The notes: generated by a model not told the origin, from the sequence alone. A stretch of DNA of 64,000 bases from Hyphomicrobiales bacterium (GCA_002869065.1 PKTR01000006.1:62001-126000), one strand, 5' to 3'; positions 35,644 to 44,788 are shown, numbered from the stretch's first letter. Numbers and translations: made by a program.

Positions 35644-36978
35644 ATGCAAACGACCTTTTCCGCCGAACAGCTCGCCAATCCGCTCGTCGCCGAAGCAGAG
35701 CGCATCCTGCGCAAATGCGTCCATTGCGGCTTCTGCACGGCGACCTGTCCGACCTTCGTGCTGCTCGGCGACGAACTCGACTCGCCGCGTGGCCGTATCT
35801 ACCTCATCAAGGACATGCTGGAGTCCGGCAAGCCGGCGACGGAGAAGGTCGCCAAGCACATCGATCGCTGCCTGACCTGCCTGTCGTGCACCACGACCTG
35901 TCCGTCCGGCGTCGACTACATGCATCTGGTGGACGGCGCGCGCGCCCATATCGAAAAGAGTTACCGCCGGCCGTTTATCGATCGGCTGCTGCGCAACGTG
36001 CTGGCCGCAGTGCTGCCCTATCCGAACCGCTTCCGCCTGTCGCTGATCGGCGCCTTCTTCGGTCGTCCGCTGGCACCGCTTATGAAGCGCATGCCGGGCT
36101 TCGAGCGCTTCGCCGCCATGCTGTCGCTCGCGCCCGCGCGTCTTGCCGGCAAATCGGCCGCCCAGCCGGGAATGGCCTATGCGGCCGAAGGCGAGAAGAA
36201 GGGTCGCGTCGCGCTGATGACCGGCTGCGCCCAGCCGGTGCTCGCGCCCTCGATCAACGACGCCGCCATCCGGCTCCTGCGCCGCGCCGGTATCGAGATC
36301 GTGCTGCCGGAGGGCGAGGGCTGTTGCGGCGCGCTCGTCCACCACATGGGCCGCGAAGAAGATGCGCTTGCCGCCGCCCGCCGCAATGTCGACGCCTGGA
36401 CCCGTGAGATCGAGGGCAAGGGGCTCGACGCGATCCTGATCACCGCGTCTGGTTGCGGCACCACGGTCAAGGATTACGGCCACATGCTGAAAGACGACCC
36501 GGCCTATGCGGAAAAGGCCGCCCGCGTCTCGGCGCTGACCCGCGATATCGCCGAATATGCCACCGGGCTCGAACTCGGCCAGCCGCTGCGCCTCACCGGC
36601 CTCACCGTCGCCTACCATTCCGCCTGTTCCATGCAGCACGGCCAGAAGATCACCCGCCAGCCGAAGGAGCTGTTGAGCAAGGCCGGCTTCATCGTCAAGG
36701 ACGTGCCCGAAGGCCATCTGTGCTGCGGCTCGGCCGGCGTCTACAACATCATGCAGCCGGCGATCGCGACGCGCCTGCGCGACCGTAAGGTCGCCAATAT
36801 CGAGCGCACCGCGCCCGATCTGATCGCCACCGGCAATATCGGCTGCATGACGCAGATCGCGACGGGCACAGACCTTCCCATCGTCCACACCGTGGAACTG
36901 CTGGACTGGGCGCATGGCGGCCCGGTCCCCGAGACGCTCGCCGAAAAGGGCATCGGCGCCGCCCACACGCACGCCTAG
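35644..36978 (+). CDS. glcF: Glycolate oxidase iron-sulfur subunit GlcF
   Basis: A 444-residue iron-sulfur subunit. Two [4Fe-4S] motifs lie near the N-terminus, CVHCGFCTATCP (25-36) and CLTCLSCTTTCPSGV (76-90), followed by two CCG domains, GEGCCGALVHHMG and GHLCCGSAGVYNIMQP. It passes electrons from GlcDE to the quinone pool. No gene for another subunit lies between it and the CDF gene. After its stop there is a palindrome and then malate synthase, which uses the glyoxylate made here. Confidence 0.95.
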   Translation: MQTTFSAEQLANPLVAEAERILRKCVHCGFCTATCPTFVLLGDELDSPRGRIYLIKDMLESGKPATEKVAKHIDRCLTCLSCTTTCPSGVDYMHLVDGARAHIEKSYRRPFIDRLLRNVLAAVLPYPNRFRLSLIGAFFGRPLAPLMKRMPGFERFAAMLSLAPARLAGKSAAQPGMAYAAEGEKKGRVALMTGCAQPVLAPSINDAAIRLLRRAGIEIVLPEGEGCCGALVHHMGREEDALAAARRNVDAWTREIEGKGLDAILITASGCGTTVKDYGHMLKDDPAYAEKAARVSALTRDIAEYATGLELGQPLRLTGLTVAYHSACSMQHGQKITRQPKELLSKAGFIVKDVPEGHLCCGSAGVYNIMQPAIATRLRDRKVANIERTAPDLIATGNIGCMTQIATGTDLPIVHTVELLDWAHGGPVPETLAEKGIGAAHTHA

Positions 36979-37037
36979 GCAATGGCGCACGCCTGATCGC
37001 GGGCTGTTCTGCAGGCATTGGCACTAGACGAAAGAAT

Positions 37038-37056
37038 CTTTTCCATTTTGGAAAAG
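37038..37056 (+). promoter_or_regulatory. Palindromic operator candidate upstream of malate synthase
   Basis: CTTTTCCA-TTT-TGGAAAAG is an exact 8-base inverted repeat centred about 123 bases before the aceB start. TTCCA/TGGAA half-sites occur in IclR-type operators such as TGGAAATnATTTCCA, but here their order is reversed. The binding protein is not known. Confidence 0.4.
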
Positions 37057-37168
37057 GTGATCCTCCATTACGATGGGTTTCGTTGAAGGCCGTTTCGGCG
37101 TTAAGTGCGGCGCAATTCTGGACGACGACGCGTGCACGGCGTGTCGTCAGCTCAACGAGGCCTACGCC

Positions 37169-38767
37169 ATGACCGATATTGCTCTTCCCGAAGGTATTGC
37201 CATCACCGGCGCGCTCGGCGACCGCTACGAGGAAATCCTCACGCCGGAAGCGCTCGCTTTCGTCGCCGATCTGCACCGCAGCTTCGACGAACAGCGCAAG
37301 CGCCTCCTGAAGCTGCGCGAAGAACGCCAGAAGCGCTTCGACGCCGGCGAGCTGCCGAACTTCCTTGAAGAAACCGCCCATGTCCGCGACAGCGACTGGA
37401 CCGTCGCGCCGATCCCGGCCGATCTGCAGGACCGCCGCGTCGAGATCACCGGCCCGGTCGACCGCAAGATGATCATCAACGCGCTGAACTCCGGCGCGCG
37501 CGTCTTCATGGCCGACTTCGAGGACGCGTCCTCGCCGGTCTGGAGCAACATGATCGAGGGCCAGATCAACCTGAAGGATCGCTGGAACGGTTCGATCGAC
37601 TTCACCGACGCCGAGAGCGGCAAGAGCTACGCGTTGTCCGACAAGCCGGCCGTCCTCCTCATCCGGCCGCGCGGCTGGCACCTCGACGAGGCTCATGTGC
37701 TCGTCGACGGCACGGCGGTCTCCGGCGGCCTGTTCGATTTCGGCCTCTATGTCTTCCACAATGCCAAGGCGCAGCTGGCGCAGGGCTCGGGCCCGTATTT
37801 CTATCTGCCGAAGATGGAAAGCCACCTCGAGGCGCGGCTGTGGAACGACGTATTCAACCGCGCGGAACATACGCTCGGCCTCAACGAGGGCACCATCAAG
37901 GCGACGGTGCTGATCGAGACCCTGCCGGCGGCCTTCGAGATGGACGAGATCATCTACGAACTGCGCGAGCACATGGCCGGCCTCAATTGCGGCCGCTGGG
38001 ACTACATCTTCTCGTTCATCAAGACGCTTCGGAAGAACCCGAACTTCGTCCTGCCGGATCGTGCGCAGGTCGGCATGGGCAAGGCCTTCCTCAACGCTTA
38101 TTCGCAGCTCCTCATCAAGACTTGCCACCGCCGTGGCGCCTTCGCAATGGGCGGCATGGCCGCCGCCATTCCGAACCGCCGCGACCCGGAAGCGAACGAA
38201 AAGGCGCTCGCCAATGTGCGGGCCGACAAGGAGCGGGAAGCAAAGAACGGTCATGACGGCACCTGGGTCGCGCACCCGGATCTGGTCCCGGTCGCCATGG
38301 AAGTGTTCGACCGCGAGATGCCGGGCCCGAACCAGCTCGACAAGCTGCGCGAGGATGTCAGCATCGGCCAGAAGGAGCTGCTGGAAGTCCACCAGGGCAC
38401 CAAGACCGAGGGTGGCCTGCGCGAAAACATTCGCGTCGGCGTCCAGTACATCGAGGCCTGGCTGCGCGGCCGCGGTGCGGTGCCGCTCTACAATTTGATG
38501 GAAGATGCCGCGACGGCGGAAATCTCGCGCGCCCAGATCTGGCAGTGGCTGAAATTCGGCGCCACGCTCGAAGGCGGCGTCGCGGTCACCGAAGAGCTGT
38601 TCGACCGGTGCCTCGAAGAGGAAATGCAGCGGGTGCGCGGCGAGGTCGGCGACGCGGCCTATGACGGCGGCCGCTTCCCGGAAGCCATCAAGCTGTTCCG
38701 CGACATGTCGCTGTCGGAAACCTTCGAGCCGTTCCTGACGGTCCCGGCCTATCAGATCATCAAATAA
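37169..38767 (+). CDS. aceB: Malate synthase A
   Basis: A 532-residue malate synthase of the AceB (A) type, which joins glyoxylate and acetyl-CoA to give malate. [20 protein letters not shown] (about 112-131) has the conserved acidic residues, [12 protein letters not shown] holds the active-site Arg region, and [27 protein letters not shown] is the C-terminal signature. GAGG lies about 9 bases before the ATG; the frame is open for 32 more codons. It takes the product of the preceding glcDEF unit. A strong terminator follows. No isocitrate lyase (AceA) is in the window. Confidence 0.95.
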   Translation: MTDIALPEGIAITGALGDRYEEILTPEALAFVADLHRSFDEQRKRLLKLREERQKRFDAGELPNFLEETAHVRDSDWTVAPIPADLQDRRVEITGPVDRKMIINALNSGARVFMADFEDASSPVWSNMIEGQINLKDRWNGSIDFTDAESGKSYALSDKPAVLLIRPRGWHLDEAHVLVDGTAVSGGLFDFGLYVFHNAKAQLAQGSGPYFYLPKMESHLEARLWNDVFNRAEHTLGLNEGTIKATVLIETLPAAFEMDEIIYELREHMAGLNCGRWDYIFSFIKTLRKNPNFVLPDRAQVGMGKAFLNAYSQLLIKTCHRRGAFAMGGMAAAIPNRRDPEANEKALANVRADKEREAKNGHDGTWVAHPDLVPVAMEVFDREMPGPNQLDKLREDVSIGQKELLEVHQGTKTEGGLRENIRVGVQYIEAWLRGRGAVPLYNLMEDAATAEISRAQIWQWLKFGATLEGGVAVTEELFDRCLEEEMQRVRGEVGDAAYDGGRFPEAIKLFRDMSLSETFEPFLTVPAYQIIK

Positions 38768-38809
38768 CAAACGTTCTGCCGGCCAGCCCGGCGGAACGGC
38801 TCCCTGGAG

Positions 38810-38843
38810 CCCCGGCGAACCCTTTGGTTCGCCGGGGTTTTTT
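38810..38843 (+). terminator. Rho-independent terminator after malate synthase
   Basis: Twelve-base perfect stem (ccccggcgaacc / ggttcgccgggg) with loop cttt, then six T residues. A weaker hairpin (gttctgccgg / cccggcggaac, 38773-38797) lies just before it. Confidence 0.92.
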
Positions 38844-38924
38844 CTGTGCGCACGGACGTGATTTCGCGGCGCCCCGAGGTCGCGCTACAATGATCGCGAA
38901 GTCGTGGCAGAAGGAGGAGGCCCC

Positions 38925-39191
38925 ATGACTGGAAGTTTCAAGCTCTTTGGAATGGCCTGCGCGATCGCGATGGTCGCAGCTTCGCCCGCTGTAGCCCAGC
39001 AGGCGACCGGCACGCCGGCAGTGACCGCACCCTCGCAGCCGGCGACCACCGGCTCGGTCTCGGCCCCGTCGACCGGCACGCCGACCGCCACTCCGGCTGA
39101 GCCCGCAACGGCAAGCGAACCGCTCGGAACCTTCGACGGCTCGCATGACTGCGAACCGGCGCGCTGGTCCGGCAAGACGCCAGTCAGTTGA
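38925..39191 (+). CDS. Small exported Thr/Pro/Ala-rich protein
   Basis: An 88-residue protein with a probable signal peptide (MTGSFKLFGMACAIAMVAASPAVA-Q). The mature part is low complexity, dominated by T, P, A and S, with a short C-terminal end containing a single Cys in SHDCEPARWSG. GGAGGAGG lies 5 bases before the ATG. It looks like a periplasmic or surface-exposed linker-type peptide, and function is unknown. Followed by a hairpin. Confidence 0.6.
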   Translation: MTGSFKLFGMACAIAMVAASPAVAQQATGTPAVTAPSQPATTGSVSAPSTGTPTATPAEPATASEPLGTFDGSHDCEPARWSGKTPVS

Positions 39192-39205
39192 TCGAAAAAA
39201 CGAAA

Positions 39206-39233
39206 CCGGCCCCGCCATCACTGACGGGGCCGG
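39206..39233 (+). terminator. Hairpin after the small Thr/Pro-rich gene
   Basis: Arms ccggccccg and cggggccgg form nine perfect pairs around a ten-base loop, then agcgttt. The T tract is short. Confidence 0.5.
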
Positions 39234-39342
39234 AGCGTTTACTGATGATCCGGGCGGGAACTAGCGCTTTCCCGAACCGAAGGTCCGCTTCAGCGAAAAG
39301 TTGACAGACTTTTCGGATAAGAAATCGCGCAAAAACAATCCC

Positions 39343-40113
39343 CTACCGCACGATCACCTTGGTGCCGACGCCGACCCGCTCATAGAGCTCGGTGACGTCC
39401 TGATTGCGCATGCGGATGCAGCCCGACGACACCGCGTGGCCGATCGTCCAGGGCTGGTTCGAGCCGTGGATGCGGTACAGCGTCGAGCCGAGATAGAGCG
39501 CGCGCGCGCCGAGCGGGTTGTTCGGGCCGCCTTCCATATATTGCGGCAGGCCCGGCTGGCGCTGACGCATTTCCTCCGGCGGAGTCCAGCCCGGCCATTC
39601 TGCCTTGCGGGTGATTTTGTGCGTGCCGGCCCATTCGAAGCCGGGACGACCGACGCCGACGCCGTAGCGGCGGGCCTTGCCGCCTTGCTCCACCAGATAG
39701 AGGTAGCGTTCGTCGGTGTTGATGACGATGGTGCCCGGCTTGTGCGGGCCGTCATAGGACACCGTGGTCGGCATGAATTCCGGCGAAATCGAGCGCTTCG
39801 GCTTGGCGGCCACACGCGGGCGCGCCTGCAGCGACACCTGCTGAACGGGCCGCTGGTGCGGCGGCTCGCGGAACGTGCGGTGCGGCACGGCCATTTGCGT
39901 ATCGCGGTAGAGCCGCGTCTTGCGGCGTTCGACCCGGCGCGGCTGCTGGGCGTGGCGCCCGGGGCGCAACTGCAACAACCAGGGTTCGGTGAGGTTGGGG
40001 CTCAACAGCAGAGGCGGATTGGAGCCGTAACGGGCCTGGCCGGCCTCGGATGTGCTGCAAAACGCAGCCAGCCCGATGGCGGACATGGCAAAAAGGGTCA
40101 CAAAACGTTTCAT
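39343..40113 (-). CDS. L,D-transpeptidase (YkuD) of the cell wall
   Basis: A 256-residue exported L,D-transpeptidase. The signal peptide is MKRFVTLFAMSAIGLAAFCSTSEA-G (1-24). After a basic linker, the YkuD domain begins near residue 115 (KPGTIVINTDERYLYLV), and the catalytic site is IHGSNQPWTIGH...SSGCIRM (about 219-238), with the nucleophile Cys and the conserved His and Arg. It would form 3-3 crosslinks or link outer-membrane proteins to peptidoglycan. The ATG at 40113 is chosen because it gives the signal peptide; the frame is open up to 40338. Confidence 0.9.
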   Translation of the reverse strand: MKRFVTLFAMSAIGLAAFCSTSEAGQARYGSNPPLLLSPNLTEPWLLQLRPGRHAQQPRRVERRKTRLYRDTQMAVPHRTFREPPHQRPVQQVSLQARPRVAAKPKRSISPEFMPTTVSYDGPHKPGTIVINTDERYLYLVEQGGKARRYGVGVGRPGFEWAGTHKITRKAEWPGWTPPEEMRQRQPGLPQYMEGGPNNPLGARALYLGSTLYRIHGSNQPWTIGHAVSSGCIRMRNQDVTELYERVGVGTKVIVR

Positions 40114-40496
40114 CGACGTACTCGGCACTTTCTCGTCAACGGGTCGCGCACTGGGCGCGGGCTTACGGTCGGCGCAGTCCGGTCGGGCCGAACTCCACAG
40201 TCGGTCGCACACATTCGCTCGCCGACACCGGCGCCGAACGCTAAGACCGAAGAACCGTGACGGGTTTGTTTGGCAAGACGCCTCGACTTGCATGCCCTTA
40301 CCCGGTTCCCCGAGATTAAGGCTAAGGACGCGAGTCACACCGATTGGTGAATCAAATCGTTTACCAACGTCATTGGTGCCGGGTTCTTGTTCGCGTGGTT
40401 AGGAAAACGTGAGGAAGCGTAGTTAACAGCTGACAAAACAACGCTCTTGAAGGCGTTTGCCCGTTAACATCTACGGCATTGCAGGAGGGTGCGGCG
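40114..40496. other. Gene-free gap upstream of the L,D-transpeptidase
   Basis: About 380 bases without a supported gene. It holds the transpeptidase promoter region and an A+T-richer stretch from about 40320, with two small inverted repeats, cacc-gatt-ggtg (40338-40349) and accaa-cgtca-ttggt (40363-40377). Nothing else stands out. Confidence 0.5.
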
Positions 40497-41312
40497 CTAT
40501 CGGCTGATATCGATGCGCTTGTTGGCGATCAGTGTCGAGAGTCGTTTGCGCGCATCCGCGATTGCCGCCGGCAGAACGCGGCGCACTTGCACCGGCGTCA
40601 TGCCCGCCTTGACCCGGCGGTCGTACAGCATGTTCAGCAGGTACCAGTCGAAAATCGCGAAAGTCTCGACCGAGGAACTGTCGTTGAAGATGGAGTCCTT
40701 CAGCCGCCAGTCGTCATTGACCGGCCCGAGGCTCTGGGTGATCTCCTCCACCATGCAATGGCGGAACGCGCGCCGGCCTTCATTCGCAACGATATAGACG
40801 AAGGCGCGGTCGAGGTTGATGCCGTTGCGCCCTCCGGTTACCGCCGAGCAGGCACTGCGCCGCAGAAGCAGGCTGTTGGCCTGGCCCGGCATGCCCTTGA
40901 GCGTCTCCTCGATCACTTCCCGGTAGTCGCCGCGGTCGATCAGGAAGACGATCATCTCCGCTTTTTTCTCGTGGCGGGTTTCGGTGATGTTCAGGTTCTT
41001 CACCGAAGCGCGCAGCACCTTGAGGAAACGGCGCACCTCCGCGCTGCGGTCGGGCTGGGCAAGATTGATGATGTGAACGCGGACGCGGCCTGGAAACTTC
41101 TTGATCCGGTTGCGGTTCGCCCGCCGGTTCTGCACCGGGTCCTCGGCGCCGAACACGGTACGCATGAAGCCGTCGATCAATTGCGCGTCGCTGTAGGAGT
41201 TGACGACGGAAGCCGGGCTGCGTTTGCCCGCCGCCGCAGGCCCTCCGCCGGTCGCGGCCGACAGCGCGCCAAGTGCTATCACGAGCAGGACGAGCACCAG
41301 CCTTCGCATCAT
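40497..41312 (-). CDS. DUF2927 family exported protein, copy 1
   Basis: A 271-residue protein with a signal peptide (MMRRLVLVLLVIALGALSAATGG). The DUF2927 domain follows, with DAQLIDGFMRTVFGAE (about 43-58) and the family C-terminal part NDDWRLKDSIFNDSSSVETFAIFDWYLLNMLYD (recognisable as NDD...S.FND....T.FD..LL.MLYD). GGAG lies about 10 bases before the ATG at 41312; a longer frame to 41399 lacks a signal. Function is unknown. It is followed upstream by a second, related gene. Confidence 0.8.
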   Translation of the reverse strand: MMRRLVLVLLVIALGALSAATGGGPAAAGKRSPASVVNSYSDAQLIDGFMRTVFGAEDPVQNRRANRNRIKKFPGRVRVHIINLAQPDRSAEVRRFLKVLRASVKNLNITETRHEKKAEMIVFLIDRGDYREVIEETLKGMPGQANSLLLRRSACSAVTGGRNGINLDRAFVYIVANEGRRAFRHCMVEEITQSLGPVNDDWRLKDSIFNDSSSVETFAIFDWYLLNMLYDRRVKAGMTPVQVRRVLPAAIADARKRLSTLIANKRIDISR

Positions 41313-41456
41313 GCCTGTCGGCTCCTTCCCGTCCGCGAATTCGACCCAAACCGACATCGCCGCCCCGGCATTGCCCGTCGAATGACTGTGAACCCGCATT
41401 GTGGCGCGGATCGGGGCGCGAAGGAAACGAAAACGCGCGTCACCGGCAAGATCGTT

Positions 41457-42185
41457 TCAGCGGACGTAGCGGCGGACGTCGCGCAACACCGAGGGCAGCG
41501 CCGATTGCGCTTCGTTGCGCGACATGCCCGGCCGGATCCGGTGGTGGTAGAGCATATTGAGAATGAAGCGGTCGAAGGTGGTGAACCGGTCGTGGCGGGA
41601 CTGGTCGTTGAAGACGCTGTAGGAAAGCGTGCGGTCATCGTTCATCGGCCCGAGGCCCTGCAACGTTTCCTCGACAAGACAACGGCGGAACAGGAACTCG
41701 CCTTCGTCGGAAACGATTACCGCGGTCGACGACGAGATGCCCCGCGAGTCCGACAACACGCGAACCAGGCATCGGCCCGGCGCATCGGCCTTGGGATCGT
41801 CGTAGATCTCGCGCCGCACGACCTCGGTATATTGCGGCCGGTCGACGACGAAGATGGTGAAGTTGGCATCTCTCTGCCGCGACACGATGGTCGTCGTGAG
41901 GCCGCGGATGGCGCCGTTCAGGCTGCCGATGAAACGGCGCGCGGCCGCGGTGCGGTCGCGGCGGGCCATGTTGACGATGTGGAAGCGGACCGTGCGGGTG
42001 TATTTCTTCACCCGGTAGGGCTGCCAGTTCCAGGTGCGGTATTCGAGCCCGAACACCGTGCGCATGAAGCCGTCCATCAACTGCTTGTCGGAAAAACGCG
42101 GTTGCGCGGCCCCGATCCCGGAGGCCACGGAATCCATGCCGAGGCAGAACGCACAGATCAACAGAACGCGAACCAGACGATGCAC
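41457..42185 (-). CDS. DUF2927 family exported protein, copy 2
   Basis: About 242 residues, paralogous to its neighbour: DKQLMDGFMRTVFGLE, FHIVNMARRDRT and NDDRTLSYSVFND...TTFDRFILNMLYH line up with copy 1. The likely start is a GTG (42185), which gives MHRLVRVLLICAFCLGMD as a signal peptide; a TTG at 42209 is possible and adds eight charged residues. The two genes are 144 bases apart, so they may be one transcription unit. The ends differ in their N-terminal linkers. Function is unknown. Confidence 0.75.
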   Translation of the reverse strand: MHRLVRVLLICAFCLGMDSVASGIGAAQPRFSDKQLMDGFMRTVFGLEYRTWNWQPYRVKKYTRTVRFHIVNMARRDRTAAARRFIGSLNGAIRGLTTTIVSRQRDANFTIFVVDRPQYTEVVRREIYDDPKADAPGRCLVRVLSDSRGISSSTAVIVSDEGEFLFRRCLVEETLQGLGPMNDDRTLSYSVFNDQSRHDRFTTFDRFILNMLYHHRIRPGMSRNEAQSALPSVLRDVRRYVR

Positions 42186-42353
42186 CGAACGCCAAGCCTT
42201 CTCTTCCAATCGGGTTTTGCGACATTAGCGGCTGATGACGCGCTCTCCAAGCGCTTCGCCTTTTATCGGGCCGGTAAGGATTTCATTAAGGCTGCGCTTG
42301 GTAGCATTTGTCGTCTGCGCAGGGCTCGCGTCTCCTCTATGGCTTGAAAACAG

Positions 42354-43118
42354 ATGATTGATCGCAAAAAACAATTTCGTATCGAACGGATGAACCGGCA
42401 AAGTGAATTCGATGCCGGGGCAGCCCCGTCGGATGGCGCTTGCAATGAAGTTCTGATCGAACTTGCCGAAATCAAGAGCCTGATCAAGCAGTCGGCCCGC
42501 AATCCAGGCGCCGTGGTGGACGCCGCCGACGAGGACTTTGCCGCGGCCGAACAGGATGCGACGGCGGCGCGCTATTCCGAAGAGGAACTGCGCGAGGCGC
42601 GCAAGCTCAAGGTCGAACTAGATATCATCCACGAGGCCATCGATCGCACCAAGCGCGAGATCGCCACGCTGCACAAGACCAATGTCGATCCTGAACGCAT
42701 GACCCGCGTCACCGACGAACTGGACGCGGTCGTCGATGGCACGGAACACGCCACCGAGAAGATTCTGGCCGCGGCCGAGGTGATCGACGAAGACGCCAAC
42801 ACACTGTCGGCCCGCCTGAAGGGGCAGGATCAGGACCTTGCCAACGATATTCAGGACAAGGTCGTCAAGATTTTCGAAGCGTGTAACTTCCAGGACCTCA
42901 CCGGACAGCGCATCACCAAGGTGGTGTCGACCCTCAAATTCATCGAGGATCACATCAATCAGATGATCGATATCTGGGGTGGTATCGACAGTTTCCAGGA
43001 TGTCGAGGCCGAAAGAATGCCCGAGCGCGAAGGCGACAAGGCGCTGCTTAACGGCCCGGCATTGGAGGATTCCGAGGATATTGCATCACAGGACGACATC
43101 GACGCTTTGTTCGCCTGA
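42354..43118 (+). CDS. CheZ-family protein phosphatase
   Basis: A 254-residue protein of the CheZ family, which dephosphorylates CheY-P. Long helical segments (coiled-coil-like, about 75-200) contain CNFQDLTGQRITKVV (177-191), with Asp181 and Gln185 at the expected catalytic positions. The C-terminal SQDDIDALFA is the short peptide type used by CheZ and FliM/FliN proteins to bind partners. No che or fli genes are near. This type of CheZ-like protein is common in alphaproteobacteria, which otherwise use two CheYs. Divergent from the DUF2927 pair. Confidence 0.8.
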   Translation: MIDRKKQFRIERMNRQSEFDAGAAPSDGACNEVLIELAEIKSLIKQSARNPGAVVDAADEDFAAAEQDATAARYSEEELREARKLKVELDIIHEAIDRTKREIATLHKTNVDPERMTRVTDELDAVVDGTEHATEKILAAAEVIDEDANTLSARLKGQDQDLANDIQDKVVKIFEACNFQDLTGQRITKVVSTLKFIEDHINQMIDIWGGIDSFQDVEAERMPEREGDKALLNGPALEDSEDIASQDDIDALFA

Positions 43119-43210
43119 GTGCGACCGCTGGTTCGCGCTGGCTTGACTTGACGCGGGGGGACAACCCTGCGACGACTATGCGCCTGTTGAAACCGATTGC
43201 GAGGACCGCA

Positions 43211-43633
43211 ATGATCACGCCCGGCCTGCGGCGCGTTCGGTCTCTTTTCTTCGCCCTTAGCGTTGCTGTGCCGGGTGTCGTTCTCGGCGCTGCGCCGGGT
43301 TTCGCCGGCAGCACGGTCGCCACCGGTGCGGCGACGTCGGTTGTTCGCTCCGAGATTTCGACACCCGCGTCCGCGGTACGGCCGGTCCAGTGGGGATATG
43401 GCCGCCGCCCGATCGCGCGCCGTGCGTTCCGCTCGTGCAAGCGCTTCGCCCGTAAGGTCTATCGCGGCAGAACCAGGAGCCGCGTGCGGATCGTGTCCAT
43501 CGAGCGCTTCTACGCAGAGCAGGGCAACCGGTTCTTCGTCGCGGGAACGATCCGCGTTCTCGATGGCCGGCCGGACTCGTTCTACCGTTTCCGCTGCCGG
43601 ACCAAACGCGCCAAGGTCGTCTGGTTCCGTTAG
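43211..43633 (+). CDS. Exported basic protein, function unknown
   Basis: A 140-residue protein with a probable signal peptide ending near AAPGFAG (residue 33). The mature part is strongly basic (R and K), with two Cys (SCKRFARK, FRCRTKRA) that may form a disulfide. GAGGA lies 6 bases before the ATG at 43211; earlier TTG and ATG starts (43148, 43178) have no comparable site. No family recognised. Positioned between the CheZ-like gene and tag. Confidence 0.55.
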   Translation: MITPGLRRVRSLFFALSVAVPGVVLGAAPGFAGSTVATGAATSVVRSEISTPASAVRPVQWGYGRRPIARRAFRSCKRFARKVYRGRTRSRVRIVSIERFYAEQGNRFFVAGTIRVLDGRPDSFYRFRCRTKRAKVVWFR

Positions 43634-43689
43634 GAGCTGGAGGCCTCGCCTGCACACTCACCTCATACCGACACAGCAAGGATGGCGCG

Positions 43690-44334
43690 ATGGCTGTCGA
43701 GCACAGGAACGGCTTGATCGAGGACGTCGAAAGCGGTGCCTGCCGTTGCTGGTGGCCCGGCAATGACCCGCTCTATCAGGCCTACCATGACGACGAATGG
43801 GGGCGACCCGTTCGCGACGACAATCGCCTGTTCGAAAAGATCTGCCTGGAGGGCTTCCAGTCCGGCCTGTCCTGGCTGACCATCCTGCGCAAGCGGGAGA
43901 ATTTCCGCAGTGCCTTCGCCGGTTTCGATCCGCAAAAGGTCGCCGTCTTCGGCGACGCCGACATCGAACGCCTTCTCGGCGACGCCGGTATCGTGCGCCA
44001 CCGCGGCAAGATCGTGTCAACCATCAACAATGCCCGCCGCGCGCTGGAACTGCGGGACGAGTTCGGATCGCTCGCCGCCTATTTCTGGCGTTTCGAGCCA
44101 ACCGCCGACGACCGTCCGCAAACGCTCGACTACGGCTCGCTTGTTGCACTCGGCAAGACACCCGCTTCGACCGCGCTGTCGAAAGATCTCAAGAAGCGGG
44201 GTTGGAGTTTCGTCGGTCCGACCACATGTTATGCCTTCATGCAGGCCATGGGCATGGTCAACGACCACCTCGAAGGGTGCTTCGTTCGCTCCAAGGTCGA
44301 GACCGACCGGAGCGCATTCCAGCGCCCGCGATAA
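43690..44334 (+). CDS. tag: DNA-3-methyladenine glycosylase I
   Basis: A 214-residue enzyme of base-excision repair that removes 3-methyladenine from alkylated DNA. The N-terminal CRCWWPGNDPLYQAYHDDEWGRP (about 18-40) includes the zinc-binding Cys and the base-pocket Glu/Trp of the Tag family. The C-terminal part MVNDHLEGCFVR carries the remaining His and Cys zinc ligands. The helix-hairpin-helix-like core (SGLSWLTILRKRENFR) lies between. It stands alone just before the groESL promoter. Confidence 0.94.
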   Translation: MAVEHRNGLIEDVESGACRCWWPGNDPLYQAYHDDEWGRPVRDDNRLFEKICLEGFQSGLSWLTILRKRENFRSAFAGFDPQKVAVFGDADIERLLGDAGIVRHRGKIVSTINNARRALELRDEFGSLAAYFWRFEPTADDRPQTLDYGSLVALGKTPASTALSKDLKKRGWSFVGPTTCYAFMQAMGMVNDHLEGCFVRSKVETDRSAFQRPR

Positions 44335-44397
44335 CGCTTCAACGGCGAAAAAGGTCGTGTTTTTCGGCTATCTACGCAGAAATCCGACTTTGCGCTG

Positions 44398-44426
44398 TTG
44401 ACATGCTCAGGCGCCATTCTTAAATC
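44398..44426 (+). promoter_or_regulatory. groESL promoter
   Basis: TTGACA (44398-44403), then 17 bases, then TAAATC (44421-44426), a good housekeeping-type -35/-10 pair that places the start of transcription within or just before the CIRCE element, as usual for HrcA-controlled groESL. Confidence 0.7.
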
Positions 44427-44438
44427 AGCGCTCGACTG

Positions 44439-44465
44439 TTAGCACTCGACTAGGGTGAGTGCTAA
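44439..44465 (+). promoter_or_regulatory. CIRCE operator (HrcA site)
   Basis: TTAGCACTC-N9-GAGTGCTAA is an exact match to the CIRCE consensus. It lies 36 bases before the groES start and is the binding site of the HrcA heat-shock repressor. Confidence 0.98.
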
Positions 44466-44500
44466 CAGGGCCTTTCAACAAGCGTGAGGAAGTTCGAGCG

Positions 44501-44788
44501 ATGAATTTTCGCCCTCTCCATGACCGTGTGGTCGTTCGCCGCGTGGAATCCGAAGAAAAGACCGCTGGTGGCATCATCATCCCCGACTCGGCCAAGGAAA
44601 AGCCGTCCGAAGGCGAAGTCGTCGCCGTCGGCCCGGGCGCCCGCGACGAAGACGGCAAGCACATCGCAATGGATGTGAAGGCCGGCGACCGTGTGCTGTT
44701 CGGCAAGTGGTCCGGCACCGAGGTCAAGATCGACGGTCAGGACGTCATGATCATGAAGGAATCCGACATCATGGGCATCATCGGCTGA
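44501..44788 (+). CDS. groES: Co-chaperonin GroES
   Basis: A 95-residue heptameric cap of the GroEL chaperonin in the cytosol. It starts [20 protein letters not shown] and contains the mobile-loop region [18 protein letters not shown] (about 17-34) and [24 protein letters not shown] lies about 10 bases before the ATG. Regulated by the adjacent CIRCE element. It is followed 26 bases later by a small open frame, then groEL. Confidence 0.98.
   Translation: MNFRPLHDRVVVRRVESEEKTAGGIIIPDSAKEKPSEGEVVAVGPGARDEDGKHIAMDVKAGDRVLFGKWSGTEVKIDGQDVMIMKESDIMGIIG

Noticed and set aside
34435-36990. An 851-codon open frame on the minus strand opposite the CDF and glcF genes
   Set aside because: Its composition (R, G, D, H, A rich) is that of antisense translation of high-GC genes. 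The plus-strand genes have clear domains throughout.
36749-38770. A 673-codon minus-strand frame opposite malate synthase
   Set aside because: Antisense shadow; the plus-strand malate synthase is complete and well supported.
42354-43118. Considered as a FliM/FliN-type protein because of the SQDDIDALFA end
   Set aside because: The DLTGQRI motif and helical core are those of CheZ. The short C-terminal peptide is shared by both families.
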